Part shown: positions 1 to 8,575 of the stretch, piece by piece
Layout: each line of letters starts with the position of its first letter
Position numbering within the stretch: position 1 is the stretch's first letter
NCBI GenBank assembly: GCA_038848185.1
Contig: JAWCNV010000015.1
Span: 1 to 48,275, forward strand
Origin: JAAOZP01 sp038848185
Lineage (GTDB): Archaea; Thermoproteota; EX4484-205; JAAOZP01
Direction: 5' to 3'
Length of the DNA stretch: 48,275 nt
The notes under the pieces: model-generated
Seen by the model: the letters and a program-made list of their open reading frames with translations, nothing else
The model's database searches: none
Told to the model about the DNA's origin: nothing
Translations under genes and position numbers: made by a program

Positions 1-193
1 CCGGAGTAAGACTGTTAACCTTCTCCGTTACTTCTCGAATAAGCGGAATAAGCTCTTTAACACGGCTTCTTAAACCTGGGTTCATGCCGAGAAGCTTTCC
101 TAGGACAGCGTCAGCCCTAGCAACACCCTGGAAGGAGACAGCGTTCTCAAGCGCAATCCTTTCAACTAGGCTTCTGGTCTCATCCGTACTCAT
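1..193 (-). CDS. gltX: Glutamyl-tRNA synthetase, N-terminal part (cut by window edge)
   Basis: Only the first 64 codons lie in the window. They begin MSTDETRSLVERIALENAVS and continue with a helical segment containing LGKLLGMNPGLR and VKELIPLIREVTEKVN. This matches the N-terminal extension of archaeal GluRS that precedes the catalytic Rossmann fold. The start is an ATG at 193 that overlaps the fni stop as ATGA, so the two genes are translationally coupled in one minus-strand operon. The enzyme charges tRNA-Glu, and tRNA-Gln in many archaea. The HIGH and KMSKS motifs would lie outside the window, so the call rests on the N-terminal pattern alone. Confidence 0.72.
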   Translation of the reverse strand, partial: MSTDETRSLVERIALENAVSFQGVARADAVLGKLLGMNPGLRSRVKELIPLIREVTEKVNSLTP

Positions 194-1290
194 CTCTCTA
201 TTCCTCTCCCCTTCAGAAGCCTTGTGAGCAATCCTCTTTGCTCAAGCCATTCAGCAGTCCTCCCTCTAACCACCAAGGGGACTGAACCCAGCTCCCTCAT
301 GTTTTTCGCGCCGACAAGGAACATTGTGAACCTTAAGGCAAGCTCAAAGGATTTAACAAGCCTCCTAGTCTTTTCAACACCGCCCTTCGAGAAGGAGATT
401 AGGAAGGGTCTTGACATCCCTGTGCAGCTCGCACCCAGCGCAACAGCCTTCGCAGCATCCACACCAGTCCTCACGCCGCCGCTCGCGATTATGCTCATGC
501 TCCGTGTGCAGAGCTTCGACTCGACGACGCTTACTGCTGTTGGAACACCCCAGTCCCAGAGAGCCTTGTCAAGCATCCTCGCCTTCTCACTGCTTTTACT
601 CCTAGCTCGGAGGTACTCTACTGCGAACCAGCTTGTCCCGCCTACACCAGCCACGTCAACCCATTTAACACCCCATGATTCTGCGAGCCTAGCTGCCTCA
701 CAGCTGAAGCCTGCGCCAGTCTCCTTCAGGCAGATTTTTTCACCGAGCCTCTTAGAGAGCTCAGCAATATGCTGGCCGTATCCTTTGAAACGCGTCTCAC
801 CTTCAGGCATAACCAGCTCCTGAAGCTTATTGAAATGTATAGCAAGAGAATCTGCCTTAACCAGCTCCATCGCCTTCAAAGCGTATTCTGAACCGTGTTC
901 AGCAACCTGAGCAGCCCCTATGTTAGATATTACGAGAGCATTCGGAGCCCTGTCCCTAACTATCAAGTAAGTGTCGGCAAGCCTCTGATCCTCTAAGGCG
1001 GCCCTAACACTCCCAACACCGATGCCTATACCCTCTGATTCAGCCACCTCTGCGAGACCCATGTTTATCCTCTTAGCCTCCCGGGTTCCACCGGTCAACG
1101 CCTCTATGATCAGCGGTATCCTAAGCCTCTTACCCATCACCGTCACGCTGGTGTCTATCTCGCTCAAATCCACCTCACACACAGCGTTGTGAATAAGCTC
1201 AACATCCTCAAACCCTGCAGTAACCCTAGAGGACACGTCTCTCTCCAGAGCTATATGGATATGCTCAGCCTTCCTGCTCTCGGTTGCCAC
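190..1290 (-). CDS. fni: Isopentenyl-diphosphate delta-isomerase type 2 (FMN-dependent)
   Basis: The 366-aa product has the IDI-2 layout: an N-terminal RKAEHIHIAL segment, ALTGGT near residues 64-69, an ISNIGAAQ strand, HFNKLQE, a VDVAGVGGTSW loop and a C-terminal ASGGVRTG phosphate-binding turn of an FMN TIM barrel. It interconverts IPP and DMAPP for archaeal isoprenoid lipids. The start is a GTG at 1290. A TATA-like element at about 1311-1322 lies some 25-30 nt upstream, so the mRNA may be leaderless. It precedes gltX with a 4-nt overlap and lies in the same neighbourhood as mevalonate kinase, separated from it only by the inserted plus-strand protease gene. Confidence 0.93.
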   Translation of the reverse strand: MATESRKAEHIHIALERDVSSRVTAGFEDVELIHNAVCEVDLSEIDTSVTVMGKRLRIPLIIEALTGGTREAKRINMGLAEVAESEGIGIGVGSVRAALEDQRLADTYLIVRDRAPNALVISNIGAAQVAEHGSEYALKAMELVKADSLAIHFNKLQELVMPEGETRFKGYGQHIAELSKRLGEKICLKETGAGFSCEAARLAESWGVKWVDVAGVGGTSWFAVEYLRARSKSSEKARMLDKALWDWGVPTAVSVVESKLCTRSMSIIASGGVRTGVDAAKAVALGASCTGMSRPFLISFSKGGVEKTRRLVKSFELALRFTMFLVGAKNMRELGSVPLVVRGRTAEWLEQRGLLTRLLKGRGIER

Positions 1291-1469
1291 GGTTTGAAGA
1301 CTCTTCGAGAGTTTTTAACTCTGTTGCCAAGCTTCTTAGCAATAAAGGGTTAGAGGGCTAAACACTCTTGCTCCTCGTTATTCTGCCTTAAGGAGGGTAG
1401 AGTAGCCTTATGAAAAACTGTATTCAGTGGAAAAGGAGAAAAATCCTCACTGTTTTCAGAAATCCGGAA

Positions 1470-1505
1470 TGCTTAAGTATAAGTTTTTAATTATAGAAAA
1501 AGGAG
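1470..1505 (+). promoter_or_regulatory. Promoter and ribosome binding site of the 1516 metalloprotease gene
   Basis: An AT-rich TATA-like stretch (around 1471-1492) is followed by AGGAG at 1501-1505, about 10 nt before the TTG at 1516. An ATG at 1511 runs straight into a stop (ATG AAT TGA). The in-frame codon at 1507-1509 is also a stop, so TTG 1516 is the only usable start ahead of the signal peptide. Confidence 0.5.
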
Positions 1506-1515
1506 TTGAAATGAA

Positions 1516-4500
1516 TTGAAGAGGTTTCTTCTGTTTCTGCTACTCTGTTTAATCGCCTCAACATCTTTAACAGTAGTCTTGTGCAGCATATTCACCATAA
1601 ACTCAAACCCTTCGCCAGTCGGCACAGTGACCCATGAAGGCCAGACTTACTATAAGCTGCCTGACGGCCAAGTAGGGCAAACATACTCAGTAGTATTCTC
1701 AACCACCTCCGCCTATCCGAGCTCGCTCCGCTGGAAAATATACGGTTCACCCCCATCCGGACTTGCACCGAACCCGCCATCGCCGAGCGTGAAGTCTGAG
1801 ACTCTCACATTGTCAGGGACTCCTAATGCTGCTGGAACATTCTACTTTACAGTTGAGGCGAAGGAGGACTATCCAAACGGGGCTACAACGCAAACAAAAA
1901 ATTATGTTATAACGATCAACCCGTCGGAAACACCGCCACCCCCTACTGAAAGAATAGATTACACGCTGGATGTTAACGTAGGTATCCTGAACAAGGTGGA
2001 GATTGACCTGACGCCTTTAGCTCTAGGCCAGAGCGTCGTCAGCAAGAGCGACAGCTATAATATAAGGCTTAGAAAGCGGAGTGGCAACAGCGAGTATATA
2101 AGGCTGGAGCAGGAGGGACTCCCGCAGGGCGTCGACATGTGGGTTGCAGGCACTTTTGTCAGAGCTCCCACAAGCCTAATCTTGGAGAACCTTTGGCTCG
2201 AAACAGAACTCACGCTCACAATGAGCTTCAGTGTGGAGAGAGCTGGTAACTGGAGAGAGCTTGCTGGACCAGAGGGGGCTCGGAAGGAATACCTGATAAC
2301 AATAAGAGGAACCTCGCAGTCCGGTGTTGGAAGGTCCGATACTTTCTACCTGGTTTTCTACTACGGCATGCCTAAGTTGCAGGTATTCAACCTAGAACCT
2401 CTCACGCAGCATGGGTCAACACTCATAGTGGATAAGCAGACAATATTCAAGTTCCAGTACACTCTCGACCACAGCTCTCCGCTTACCGTGGATTATAAGC
2501 TGGATCTCGGTCCTAAAGCCCGTTGGGTAGAGGAGCCTGAATGGCATTATTCCTCGGAAAACTGGTACTGGCATTACGGCATAGATCTTAGGGAAGAGAA
2601 TATAGAGGGAAGTTGGCATCTGGTTCACTATGGGCGTATTACGCTTGAGCCTACAGCCGAGCCGCGCACAGCCTACCTGATGGAGAATGTTAATTCAGGA
2701 TTTCTGCCCCGACCGTCTGGCAGCGGACGGTATGACATAAGTCTCGAAATCGACCCCTATGGAAGAATAGGATGGAAGGAGGAAAGCGTGCTCACCACAT
2801 CAGGATCCTTCATGTGCAGACAGTATCCTTCTGAACGCTGGGTTAAAATAGTGCTTTGGGAAGACGACTTGAGCTTTACTCCTAGTCAAGTCTCCGAGTA
2901 TTTGAATCATATCTGTGTGCCAGTAGGCTGGAAGCCTGCAAACTCCCCGTACAGAAGAAGCTGGAGAGTGTACCCATACGACATTTATCTCAGTGGGATT
3001 TTCAAGGACTATTTCTACACCCGTCCCATTGCAGGAGGATACCGTGGAGACATAGGGTGGTGGAACGCCGACACCGCGGGTGAGGAGGCTGCAGACGAGG
3101 GGTATGACAGGGTCATAGCCATAGTTCCACCAGGAGAATTAGGGGGAAACACCGTAGGAGTAGTGTATCATTATGAGACTCCAGGAGTAGAATATCCTTC
3201 TTGGGATCAAGGCTATTACACGGCGTTCGTGGACTTCAACGATGCAATGGATTCAGGCAGGTACCAGTACTTCCCGGTTGCTGCGCACGAGCTTTCCCAC
3301 ACCTTCCGTTTCCCAGACATATACAATGGTTACGCCATTGTGGTTCTCGAGGAGTGCGTCTATTTCGACGAGTTTAACGGGGGAGTAATAAAGATATTCA
3401 AGACGCAATCGTTCTCCGGGGATATGCGCTACTGGGACTACAGCCATGGGAGGCTCTTCTCCCTGGTGAGTCCAAGCGAGGTTACTGCTCGCGACATAAT
3501 GGATCATTCTGGAGGGGATAGGTCGGGCTACTGGTCTTGGGCCTCATGGAAGAAGGTTGGCGGTGTCCCTAGGGAAGACCCGCCGGAAGACCTCTTAATC
3601 TCGATGATAATCTTCCGAAACGGGACTGTGATAGGGAGGCCTTTCCAGAAGGTTTACAACCATAGTTGGGGCTGGGAGGACCCTGCGCCTGGTGTAACTG
3701 GAAACTTCTCTCTGACGCTTTACCTCCGTAACGGGCAGGTCTTCAAGAGAATCCCCTACAACATATCTTTCTACTACTATGTTGACCCTGGGGGAAGAAT
3801 GCCTACTGATGCGGTTCCATTCGTGAGGCTAGTCGACTGGACTGACGGTTTAGGAAGGATAGAGCTTACTGGCCCTGATGGAAAGATCTGGTTCACGAGA
3901 GATGTTTCAGCTAATGCACCCGTCCTAGAAATCATTTACCCGCCTGACGGTAAGAAGCTGGGGATCGGCCGCAACTACACCCTGGTCTGGAAGGGGACTG
4001 ACGCGGATGGCGATCAGCTTTGGTACACTGTCCTGATAAGGAGGGAGGGGAATGAGGTTTGGACATCGCTTGCAAGCAGAATAACTGAAGACAGAATATC
4101 CTTGGAAAGTGACAGGATAAAACTTGGGGGAAGCGAATTGCCGGAGGGTGACTACGAGATACAAGTTAAGGCTACTGATGGCGTTAACACCGCCGTGAAA
4201 GTTATACGTGTGAAGATTGTTGAGCAGGGGCAGATCAAGATGTATTCTCTGACTGTTGGCTCTAACATAGGATTGGAGATCGAGGGTTCAGGCACTTATG
4301 AGGAGGGGGACATGGTGAAGGTAAAGGCTCCTTTTGAGGAGCCGATGAAAGACTTCTTTGGAACACTCGGGGGCAAGTACCAGTTTAACCGTTGGACCGG
4401 AGCGGTTGAATCTAAGGATAGGGAGGTCGTTGTCCAGATGATAGGTGAGCAGACAAGCTTAACGCTTACAGCACTTTACGATGAGAATTACACCCAAGTA

Positions 4501-4617
4501 TTCCTAATTTTGGGCGTGATAGTGATAGTGGTTTTGATCATAGTGATTCTCGTTGCTCTGAAGCTTAGAAAGCCTAAGCCTGCTCCTCCGTCTCCTCCAC
4601 CACCTCCCCCTCCATAA
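1516..4617 (+). CDS. Large exported M6-like zinc metalloprotease with C-terminal membrane anchor
   Basis: The 1033-aa protein starts at TTG with a signal peptide (MKRFLLFLLLCLIASTS). An Ig-like domain of putative-Ig (He_PIG) type follows at about 30-135, with the typical LSGTPNAAGTFYFTVEA. A proline linker and a long middle region come next. The zincin motif HELSHTFRFPD is at 591-601; His591, Glu592, His595 and Asp601 match the HExxHxxGxPD pattern of the M6/immune inhibitor A family, except that the usual Gly is Arg598. A fibronectin-like domain lies around 805-905, with DADGDQLWYTVL. A beta-repeat of WTG type follows, then one transmembrane helix near 990-1015 and a short basic, proline-rich tail. 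It therefore probably acts outside the cell, tethered to the membrane. It is convergent with mvk and divergent from fni, interrupting the isoprenoid cluster. Substrate unknown. Confidence 0.75.
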   Translation: MKRFLLFLLLCLIASTSLTVVLCSIFTINSNPSPVGTVTHEGQTYYKLPDGQVGQTYSVVFSTTSAYPSSLRWKIYGSPPSGLAPNPPSPSVKSETLTLSGTPNAAGTFYFTVEAKEDYPNGATTQTKNYVITINPSETPPPPTERIDYTLDVNVGILNKVEIDLTPLALGQSVVSKSDSYNIRLRKRSGNSEYIRLEQEGLPQGVDMWVAGTFVRAPTSLILENLWLETELTLTMSFSVERAGNWRELAGPEGARKEYLITIRGTSQSGVGRSDTFYLVFYYGMPKLQVFNLEPLTQHGSTLIVDKQTIFKFQYTLDHSSPLTVDYKLDLGPKARWVEEPEWHYSSENWYWHYGIDLREENIEGSWHLVHYGRITLEPTAEPRTAYLMENVNSGFLPRPSGSGRYDISLEIDPYGRIGWKEESVLTTSGSFMCRQYPSERWVKIVLWEDDLSFTPSQVSEYLNHICVPVGWKPANSPYRRSWRVYPYDIYLSGIFKDYFYTRPIAGGYRGDIGWWNADTAGEEAADEGYDRVIAIVPPGELGGNTVGVVYHYETPGVEYPSWDQGYYTAFVDFNDAMDSGRYQYFPVAAHELSHTFRFPDIYNGYAIVVLEECVYFDEFNGGVIKIFKTQSFSGDMRYWDYSHGRLFSLVSPSEVTARDIMDHSGGDRSGYWSWASWKKVGGVPREDPPEDLLISMIIFRNGTVIGRPFQKVYNHSWGWEDPAPGVTGNFSLTLYLRNGQVFKRIPYNISFYYYVDPGGRMPTDAVPFVRLVDWTDGLGRIELTGPDGKIWFTRDVSANAPVLEIIYPPDGKKLGIGRNYTLVWKGTDADGDQLWYTVLIRREGNEVWTSLASRITEDRISLESDRIKLGGSELPEGDYEIQVKATDGVNTAVKVIRVKIVEQGQIKMYSLTVGSNIGLEIEGSGTYEEGDMVKVKAPFEEPMKDFFGTLGGKYQFNRWTGAVESKDREVVVQMIGEQTSLTLTALYDENYTQVFLILGVIVIVVLIIVILVALKLRKPKPAPPSPPPPPPP

Positions 4618-4680
4618 GCTAGACTTTCGCGACACACAAGTACATGACGTGTGCTGAGGCCAGTCTGATTTATACTAGAT

Positions 4681-4694
4681 CATCCATATGGATG
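4681..4694. repeat. Perfect 14-bp palindrome between convergent genes
   Basis: CATCCATATGGATG reads the same on both strands. It lies in the 89-bp gap between the stop of the protease gene and the stop of mvk. It could be a protein site or part of bidirectional transcript ending; nothing else in the gap explains it. A chance origin is possible. Confidence 0.35.
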
Positions 4695-4706
4695 CGAACC
4701 TGGTTT

Positions 4707-5663
4707 CTACTCTAATTCCTCCGTGTAAACTCCTTTTTCAACCGTTCTAAGGATCATCGTAGGAGCGTTTAGACTGTGTAACGCTTCCTCAACAGTGTTC
4801 AACGAGCCCTCATCAACCAGTGTAAGGACGCAGCCTCCACCGCCTCCGCCAGTAAGCTTAGCACCGTATGCTCCGGCCGATATGCCTGTCCATACTAATG
4901 AGTCTAGCCTACTGTTTGAAACCCCCATGAGCGAGAGGAGAAGATGGTTCAGCGTCATGAGCCTGCCTGCTTCAGCAATATCGGTTTGCAGTAGCCTGCT
5001 AATCTTGGTTGTGATGCTGCTTACGGATGTCATTATTATGTTGAAGAGATCCGGCTCCTTCTCTTTGAGGGATGCCACTTTGGAAATCATGTCTTTTGTA
5101 CTCCGCTCTAAGCCTGAGTCCGCCAGCAGGAATATGCCCTGCCCGCCTTCAAGCCTTTCGATCCCTCTGTCCCTAACGAAGAGGATTAAACCACCCCAGA
5201 GAGCTGCTGCCACATCTACACCGCTCGGGTTAACGTGTGCAACCTTCTCCCCCTCCATCGCGAGGTTAAACACCTTCTCGTCAGGAGGCTTCTCGTAGAC
5301 TATTTTCAGCAAAGCGTTTGCTAGGGCAACGGATAATGATGCTGAGGAGCCCATTCCTGAGGCGGGAGGGATATCTGAGCTTATGCGGACCTTAAGCCTA
5401 CCCTTGAATCCCTCGGAATCCCTGAACACGTTTATGATTTTTGCGAAGGGTTTCAGCGAACCCGGGCCTGAGAAGGCTCCGCCGATCATCTTTGCAGCCC
5501 CATACTTGTCAGAGTATATTTCGTGTGTACCGATTTCTTCAACCGCTTCAACAGAAACCTTCGAGTAAACGTTCACAGCAGCCACAAGAGCCGGATAACC
5601 GTATACGACGGAGTGCTCGCCCGAGATGATTACTTTCGCCGGGGCCTTACAGAGTATTTTCAA
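4707..5663 (-). CDS. mvk: Mevalonate kinase
   Basis: The 318-aa protein is a GHMP kinase: KAPAKVIISGEHSVVYGYPA at the N-terminus, the ATP-binding PPASGMGSSASLSVA loop at about 101-115, NPSGVDVAAALWGG, and the C-terminal GAKLTGGGGGGCVL motif. It phosphorylates mevalonate in isoprenoid synthesis. The start is a TTG at 5663, 7 nt after the stop of the MEMO gene, so the two are cotranscribed. IDI-2 (fni) is encoded 3.4 kb downstream, beyond an inserted plus-strand gene. Isopentenyl phosphate kinase, often found nearby in archaea, is not in the window. Confidence 0.95.
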   Translation of the reverse strand: MKILCKAPAKVIISGEHSVVYGYPALVAAVNVYSKVSVEAVEEIGTHEIYSDKYGAAKMIGGAFSGPGSLKPFAKIINVFRDSEGFKGRLKVRISSDIPPASGMGSSASLSVALANALLKIVYEKPPDEKVFNLAMEGEKVAHVNPSGVDVAAALWGGLILFVRDRGIERLEGGQGIFLLADSGLERSTKDMISKVASLKEKEPDLFNIIMTSVSSITTKISRLLQTDIAEAGRLMTLNHLLLSLMGVSNSRLDSLVWTGISAGAYGAKLTGGGGGGCVLTLVDEGSLNTVEEALHSLNAPTMILRTVEKGVYTEELE

Positions 5664-5670
5664 ACCCGGG

Positions 5671-6516
5671 TCACTTGAAGAAAGCTATTGACGAGTATCC
5701 TACTACACCACTGTAGTCGCCTGAAACCTCACCGCTATGATAATATTTTAATAAGTTTACTTTTGAGCACCCCATCTCCTTAACGCATGAGACTAATGCT
5801 ATCACAGGCCCTAGGCCGCAGAGCGACTCATAGTTTGTAGCGACAGAGTACACAAGCCTCTCATCCAGGGACTCTATGGCTCTAATAGTCTTCACATCGT
5901 TCTCCTCAGCCTCTTGAGCAGGAACATAGTGACTCATGTCTGAGCTTGCGAGCACAATCGACCTTTTACCCTCAAGAGCCTTAGCAAGAGCCTTACCGAG
6001 CCTAATGTTCCTGTCAAGGTTGAAGTCGTGAATCATTATTGGAACAAGCCTGAAAGATCCGCCGTATATGAACTGGAGAAAGGGAAGCTGTATCTCGATA
6101 GAGTGTTCGAAGGCATGCGCGTAAGGATTATCCTCGACAAACGGGGCGAAACTTAGGAGCAGGCTTACAGTCTGCCTGTCAACCTCAACATCGCCCAAGG
6201 GAGTCCTCCATAATCCTTCTCCCATTGTAGCGAACCCTGTGGAAGCCATCTGATGGTCAGGCCCCATAACAACAACAGTATCCCTTGCACCGTGTTTAGC
6301 AGCCTCCCCGTAGGCCCATGTGGCAGCCATACCTGAGTAAACGTAGCCGGCGTGAGGAACCATAAGCCCGAGAAGACATGGGTCATACTCTCCTAAAGCA
6401 GGGAGGACCCCGAAGCCCAGCCTGCCCTTGAAAATGGAGTCCAGCTGTTTCAGAAGCTCATCCCTAGAGCCCTCATACCAGCTTCCGGCGTAAGCTGGTT
6501 TCCTAACCCTAGTCAT
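5671..6516 (-). CDS. MEMO1 family protein (AmmeMemoRadiSam system protein B-like)
   Basis: The 281-aa protein carries the MEMO signature: RKPAYAGSWYEG at the N-terminus, VPHAGYVYSG around His55, VMGPDH, and AFEHSIEIQLPFLQ, which supply the conserved histidines of the dioxygenase-like fold. The exact role of archaeal MEMO proteins is unsettled. Its conserved position between rps2 and mevalonate kinase is the usual archaeal context. The ATG at 6516 lies 3 nt beyond the rps2 stop, so it belongs to the same operon. Confidence 0.9.
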   Translation of the reverse strand: MTRVRKPAYAGSWYEGSRDELLKQLDSIFKGRLGFGVLPALGEYDPCLLGLMVPHAGYVYSGMAATWAYGEAAKHGARDTVVVMGPDHQMASTGFATMGEGLWRTPLGDVEVDRQTVSLLLSFAPFVEDNPYAHAFEHSIEIQLPFLQFIYGGSFRLVPIMIHDFNLDRNIRLGKALAKALEGKRSIVLASSDMSHYVPAQEAEENDVKTIRAIESLDERLVYSVATNYESLCGLGPVIALVSCVKEMGCSKVNLLKYYHSGEVSGDYSGVVGYSSIAFFK

Positions 6517-6519
6517 ATC

Positions 6520-7158
6520 TTAAAGTGTCTCCGCAATCTCTTCAATCTCAGTCTCAAACGCATGGAAGTTTTCGCTTAGGCTCTCCGTGGGTGAGAGCAC
6601 ACCCCTGTTCCTGAGAATCTCCCTTGTTAAAAGCCAGTATAATAAGGCTAGTGAGCTACGCCCCTTATTGTTAGCAGGTATGATCAGGTCTATGTAGGAG
6701 CAGGAGTCATCAGTGTCGCACACGCCTATTACAGGGATGCCGATGAGCGTGGCTTCGCGAATAGCCTTCTCGTCAACCTTAGGGTCTGAGACAATCAGTA
6801 TCTTCGGTGAAACATAGCCTGCGTAGCGTGGGTTCGAGAAGATTCCCGGGGGGAACCTTTCCACAATCGGTTTGAAACCAGTATAGCCGCACATCTTTAA
6901 CACAGGCGTCTTACCGTATTCTTTCCCAGAAACCGCTATCACATCGCCAGGCTCATACCTTGCGAGGGCTTTCGCAGCCACCTTAATCTTCTCATCCGTG
7001 TGAGCAATCTCAATCAGGTTCAAACCATCTGGCCTAGTGAACCTTACGAAACGCTTCATGCAGACAGTACAAACCTTTGTCCCAATGTGAACACCTGCAG
7101 CAATGTATTCTGTTCTAAGTATTAGCAGGCCTTCTCCACTTTTCTCACTGGTGCTCAT
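6520..7158 (-). CDS. rps2: 30S ribosomal protein S2
   Basis: The 212-aa protein has the S2 hallmarks: AAGVHIGTKV, an N-terminal strand-helix core, FPPGIFSNP, LIVSDPKVDEKAIREA, and GVCDTDDSCSYIDLIIPANN near residues 145-165. Its length fits archaeal S2, which lacks long tails. The ATG at 7158 overlaps the rpoN stop (ATGA), indicating translational coupling. It sits in the S9-RpoN-S2 order typical of archaea. Confidence 0.96.
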   Translation of the reverse strand: MSTSEKSGEGLLILRTEYIAAGVHIGTKVCTVCMKRFVRFTRPDGLNLIEIAHTDEKIKVAAKALARYEPGDVIAVSGKEYGKTPVLKMCGYTGFKPIVERFPPGIFSNPRYAGYVSPKILIVSDPKVDEKAIREATLIGIPVIGVCDTDDSCSYIDLIIPANNKGRSSLALLYWLLTREILRNRGVLSPTESLSENFHAFETEIEEIAETL

Positions 7159-7379
7159 TGCCGGTAGCCCTCCTCCAATGGCGGTAGTCCTCCTGAGTAA
7201 GATATCAACTCATCAATATAATCCACATGCGAGATAAAGATACGTCTGCAACATATCCTTTTAACGTTAAGCGAATCCAGAACCTTTTTCGGGTCCTCTC
7301 CTGCTGCAGTCCTCTTAACATACTCCTCCCAGAGGTGGCCTATAACTTTGCCGCAGGTGAAGCATCTTACGGGAAACAT
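7155..7379 (-). CDS. rpoN: DNA-directed RNA polymerase subunit N (Rpb10 homologue)
   Basis: This is a small zinc subunit that stabilises the Rpo3/Rpo11 platform of archaeal RNA polymerase. Counting from ATG 7379, Cys6, Cys9, Cys43 and Cys44 form the expected CxxC and CC zinc ligands. A TTG at 7382 is also in frame, but the ATG is preferred because a GGTGA element lies about 10 nt upstream. The product is 74 aa, slightly longer at the C-terminus than the usual 55-70 aa. It overlaps rps2 by 4 nt. RpoK, often adjacent in other archaea, is absent here. Confidence 0.93.
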   Translation of the reverse strand: MFPVRCFTCGKVIGHLWEEYVKRTAAGEDPKKVLDSLNVKRICCRRIFISHVDYIDELISYSGGLPPLEEGYRQ

Positions 7380-7393
7380 CAATTCTCATTCAC

Positions 7394-7807
7394 CTACCTG
7401 TAAGACTTCTGGAACCTCCTTCTGGCTCGGGGGCCTCCGAATTTCTTAGGCTCCTTCCTACGCGGGTCTCCTGATAGGAGATGCCTGTCGAAGTCTCTGA
7501 AAAGGTTTCTGACACTCGAACTCCTAGTCCAATTAGTAATGCTTCTGGCAAGCGCCTGCATCACCGCCCTCGCCTGCGAAGCATGCCCTCCTCCACTCAC
7601 CCTAACGTCGACATCAACCTCCTTAAACTGCTCTGGAACAAGTGTTACAGGAGTTAGTGCAAGCATCCTATACGGGTCGTAAAGCCAGTTTTCAGCAGGA
7701 TAACCGTTTATAGTTACTCTTCCAGATCCTGGTTTAATCACAGCTTTCGCGACAGAAGTCTTCACGGAACCGGTTACAATTAAAGGCATTTTCCTAGGGG
7801 CAGGCAT
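7394..7807 (-). CDS. rps9: 30S ribosomal protein S9
   Basis: The 137-aa protein shows VTGSVKTSVAKAVIKPG at the start, VRVSGGGHASQARAVMQALA in the middle, and ends with the conserved GPRARRRFQKSYR tail, which reaches the P-site tRNA in ribosomes. It starts at ATG 7807, 3 nt after the L13 stop region, and is followed closely by rpoN. Confidence 0.97.
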   Translation of the reverse strand: MPAPRKMPLIVTGSVKTSVAKAVIKPGSGRVTINGYPAENWLYDPYRMLALTPVTLVPEQFKEVDVDVRVSGGGHASQARAVMQALARSITNWTRSSSVRNLFRDFDRHLLSGDPRRKEPKKFGGPRARRRFQKSYR

Positions 7808-7809
7808 CT

Positions 7810-8250
7810 CTAATCAGCCTCCGGAATCTTGAAGACGCCTTTCAGATCAGAGATGGAGAAGGATCGTCTTCCAAGCCTCGAGGCGTCAGCCTCCTTAAAC
7901 CTCACCGCCTCACCCTTAACACCGCTGGGGTGACCCACGTAGACTCGCAGTCTTCTGAAGGCTTCAACACCCTTCGGCTTATCCATTGGAAGCATTCCCT
8001 TAACAGTGCTCCTCACGTAGGTCACAGGGTTCCTCGGGTGCCTTGGAGTATGCTTAGGATTTCTCACGCTCTTCACCTCGAGAAACCTCCCGTATTCCTC
8101 GATGAAGCTTCTCTTATTCCCAGAGATCCTTGTCTTCTCCACGTTCACCACGTGGACACGGTAGCCTTCGAGAAGCCTTTTAGCAATGATTGAACACATC
8201 CTTCCCAAGATCTGGTTACTGGCATCGACTACTAGAACTTTCTCAGACAA
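7810..8250 (-). CDS. rpl13: 50S ribosomal protein L13
   Basis: The 146-aa protein has the L13 core: VVDASNQILGRMCSIIAKRLLEG, VVNVEKTRISGNK, PKHTPRHPRNPVTYVRSTVKGMLP and the terminal KIPEAD. The start is a TTG at 8250 that overlaps the end of rpl18e by 8 nt. No ATG lies upstream in frame, and the N-terminal length from TTG matches archaeal homologues. Confidence 0.95.
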   Translation of the reverse strand: MSEKVLVVDASNQILGRMCSIIAKRLLEGYRVHVVNVEKTRISGNKRSFIEEYGRFLEVKSVRNPKHTPRHPRNPVTYVRSTVKGMLPMDKPKGVEAFRRLRVYVGHPSGVKGEAVRFKEADASRLGRRSFSISDLKGVFKIPEAD

Positions 8251-8575
8251 TAATCTTCACCCCCGACCCCTTCTGCTCTCTTCTGGCGAACTCGTCGAGT
8301 CGCATAACAGTGCACCCGGCTGACCTAAGCTTAGCCAGCGCGGATGATGAGAAGGAGAATGCTGCGACGGTGATGCTGTGTCTTATCTCTCCCTTACCTA
8401 AAACCTTGCCTGGAACCACCACCCGGTCTCCAGAAGTTGTTAAATGGGCTATCTTACCCACATTAACCTCCGGTATCCTTCTCCCAGGTCTTGAAAGGAT
8501 TTTCCCAACACTCCTCCAGAACCTGGACTTCTTAGACGCTTCCTCCACTTCAAGCATCACCTTCTTCGCCACCAT
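8243..8575 (-). CDS. rpl18e: 50S ribosomal protein L18e
   Basis: The protein contains FWRSVGKILSRPGRRIPEVN, VVVPGKVLGKGEIRHSITVAA and a C-terminal VKIIV, as in archaeal L18e, a homologue of bacterial L15. Start choice: an in-frame TTG at 8587 would add four residues, but ATG 8575 gives MVAKKVM and the usual length of about 110 aa. Either start overlaps the end of rpoD, so translation is coupled. Confidence 0.94.
   Translation of the reverse strand: MVAKKVMLEVEEASKKSRFWRSVGKILSRPGRRIPEVNVGKIAHLTTSGDRVVVPGKVLGKGEIRHSITVAAFSFSSSALAKLRSAGCTVMRLDEFARREQKGSGVKIIV

Noticed and set aside
1299..1317. Hairpin ACTCT-TCG-AGAGT followed by T5 as a terminator on the plus strand
   Set aside because: No plus-strand gene ends there, and the T-run coincides with the minus-strand TATA of fni.
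4795..5298. Long plus-strand ORF (167 aa) inside mvk
   Set aside because: It lies wholly within a clear mevalonate kinase gene on the other strand, has a proline-run translation from the glycine-rich motif, and no start signals; it is a shadow.
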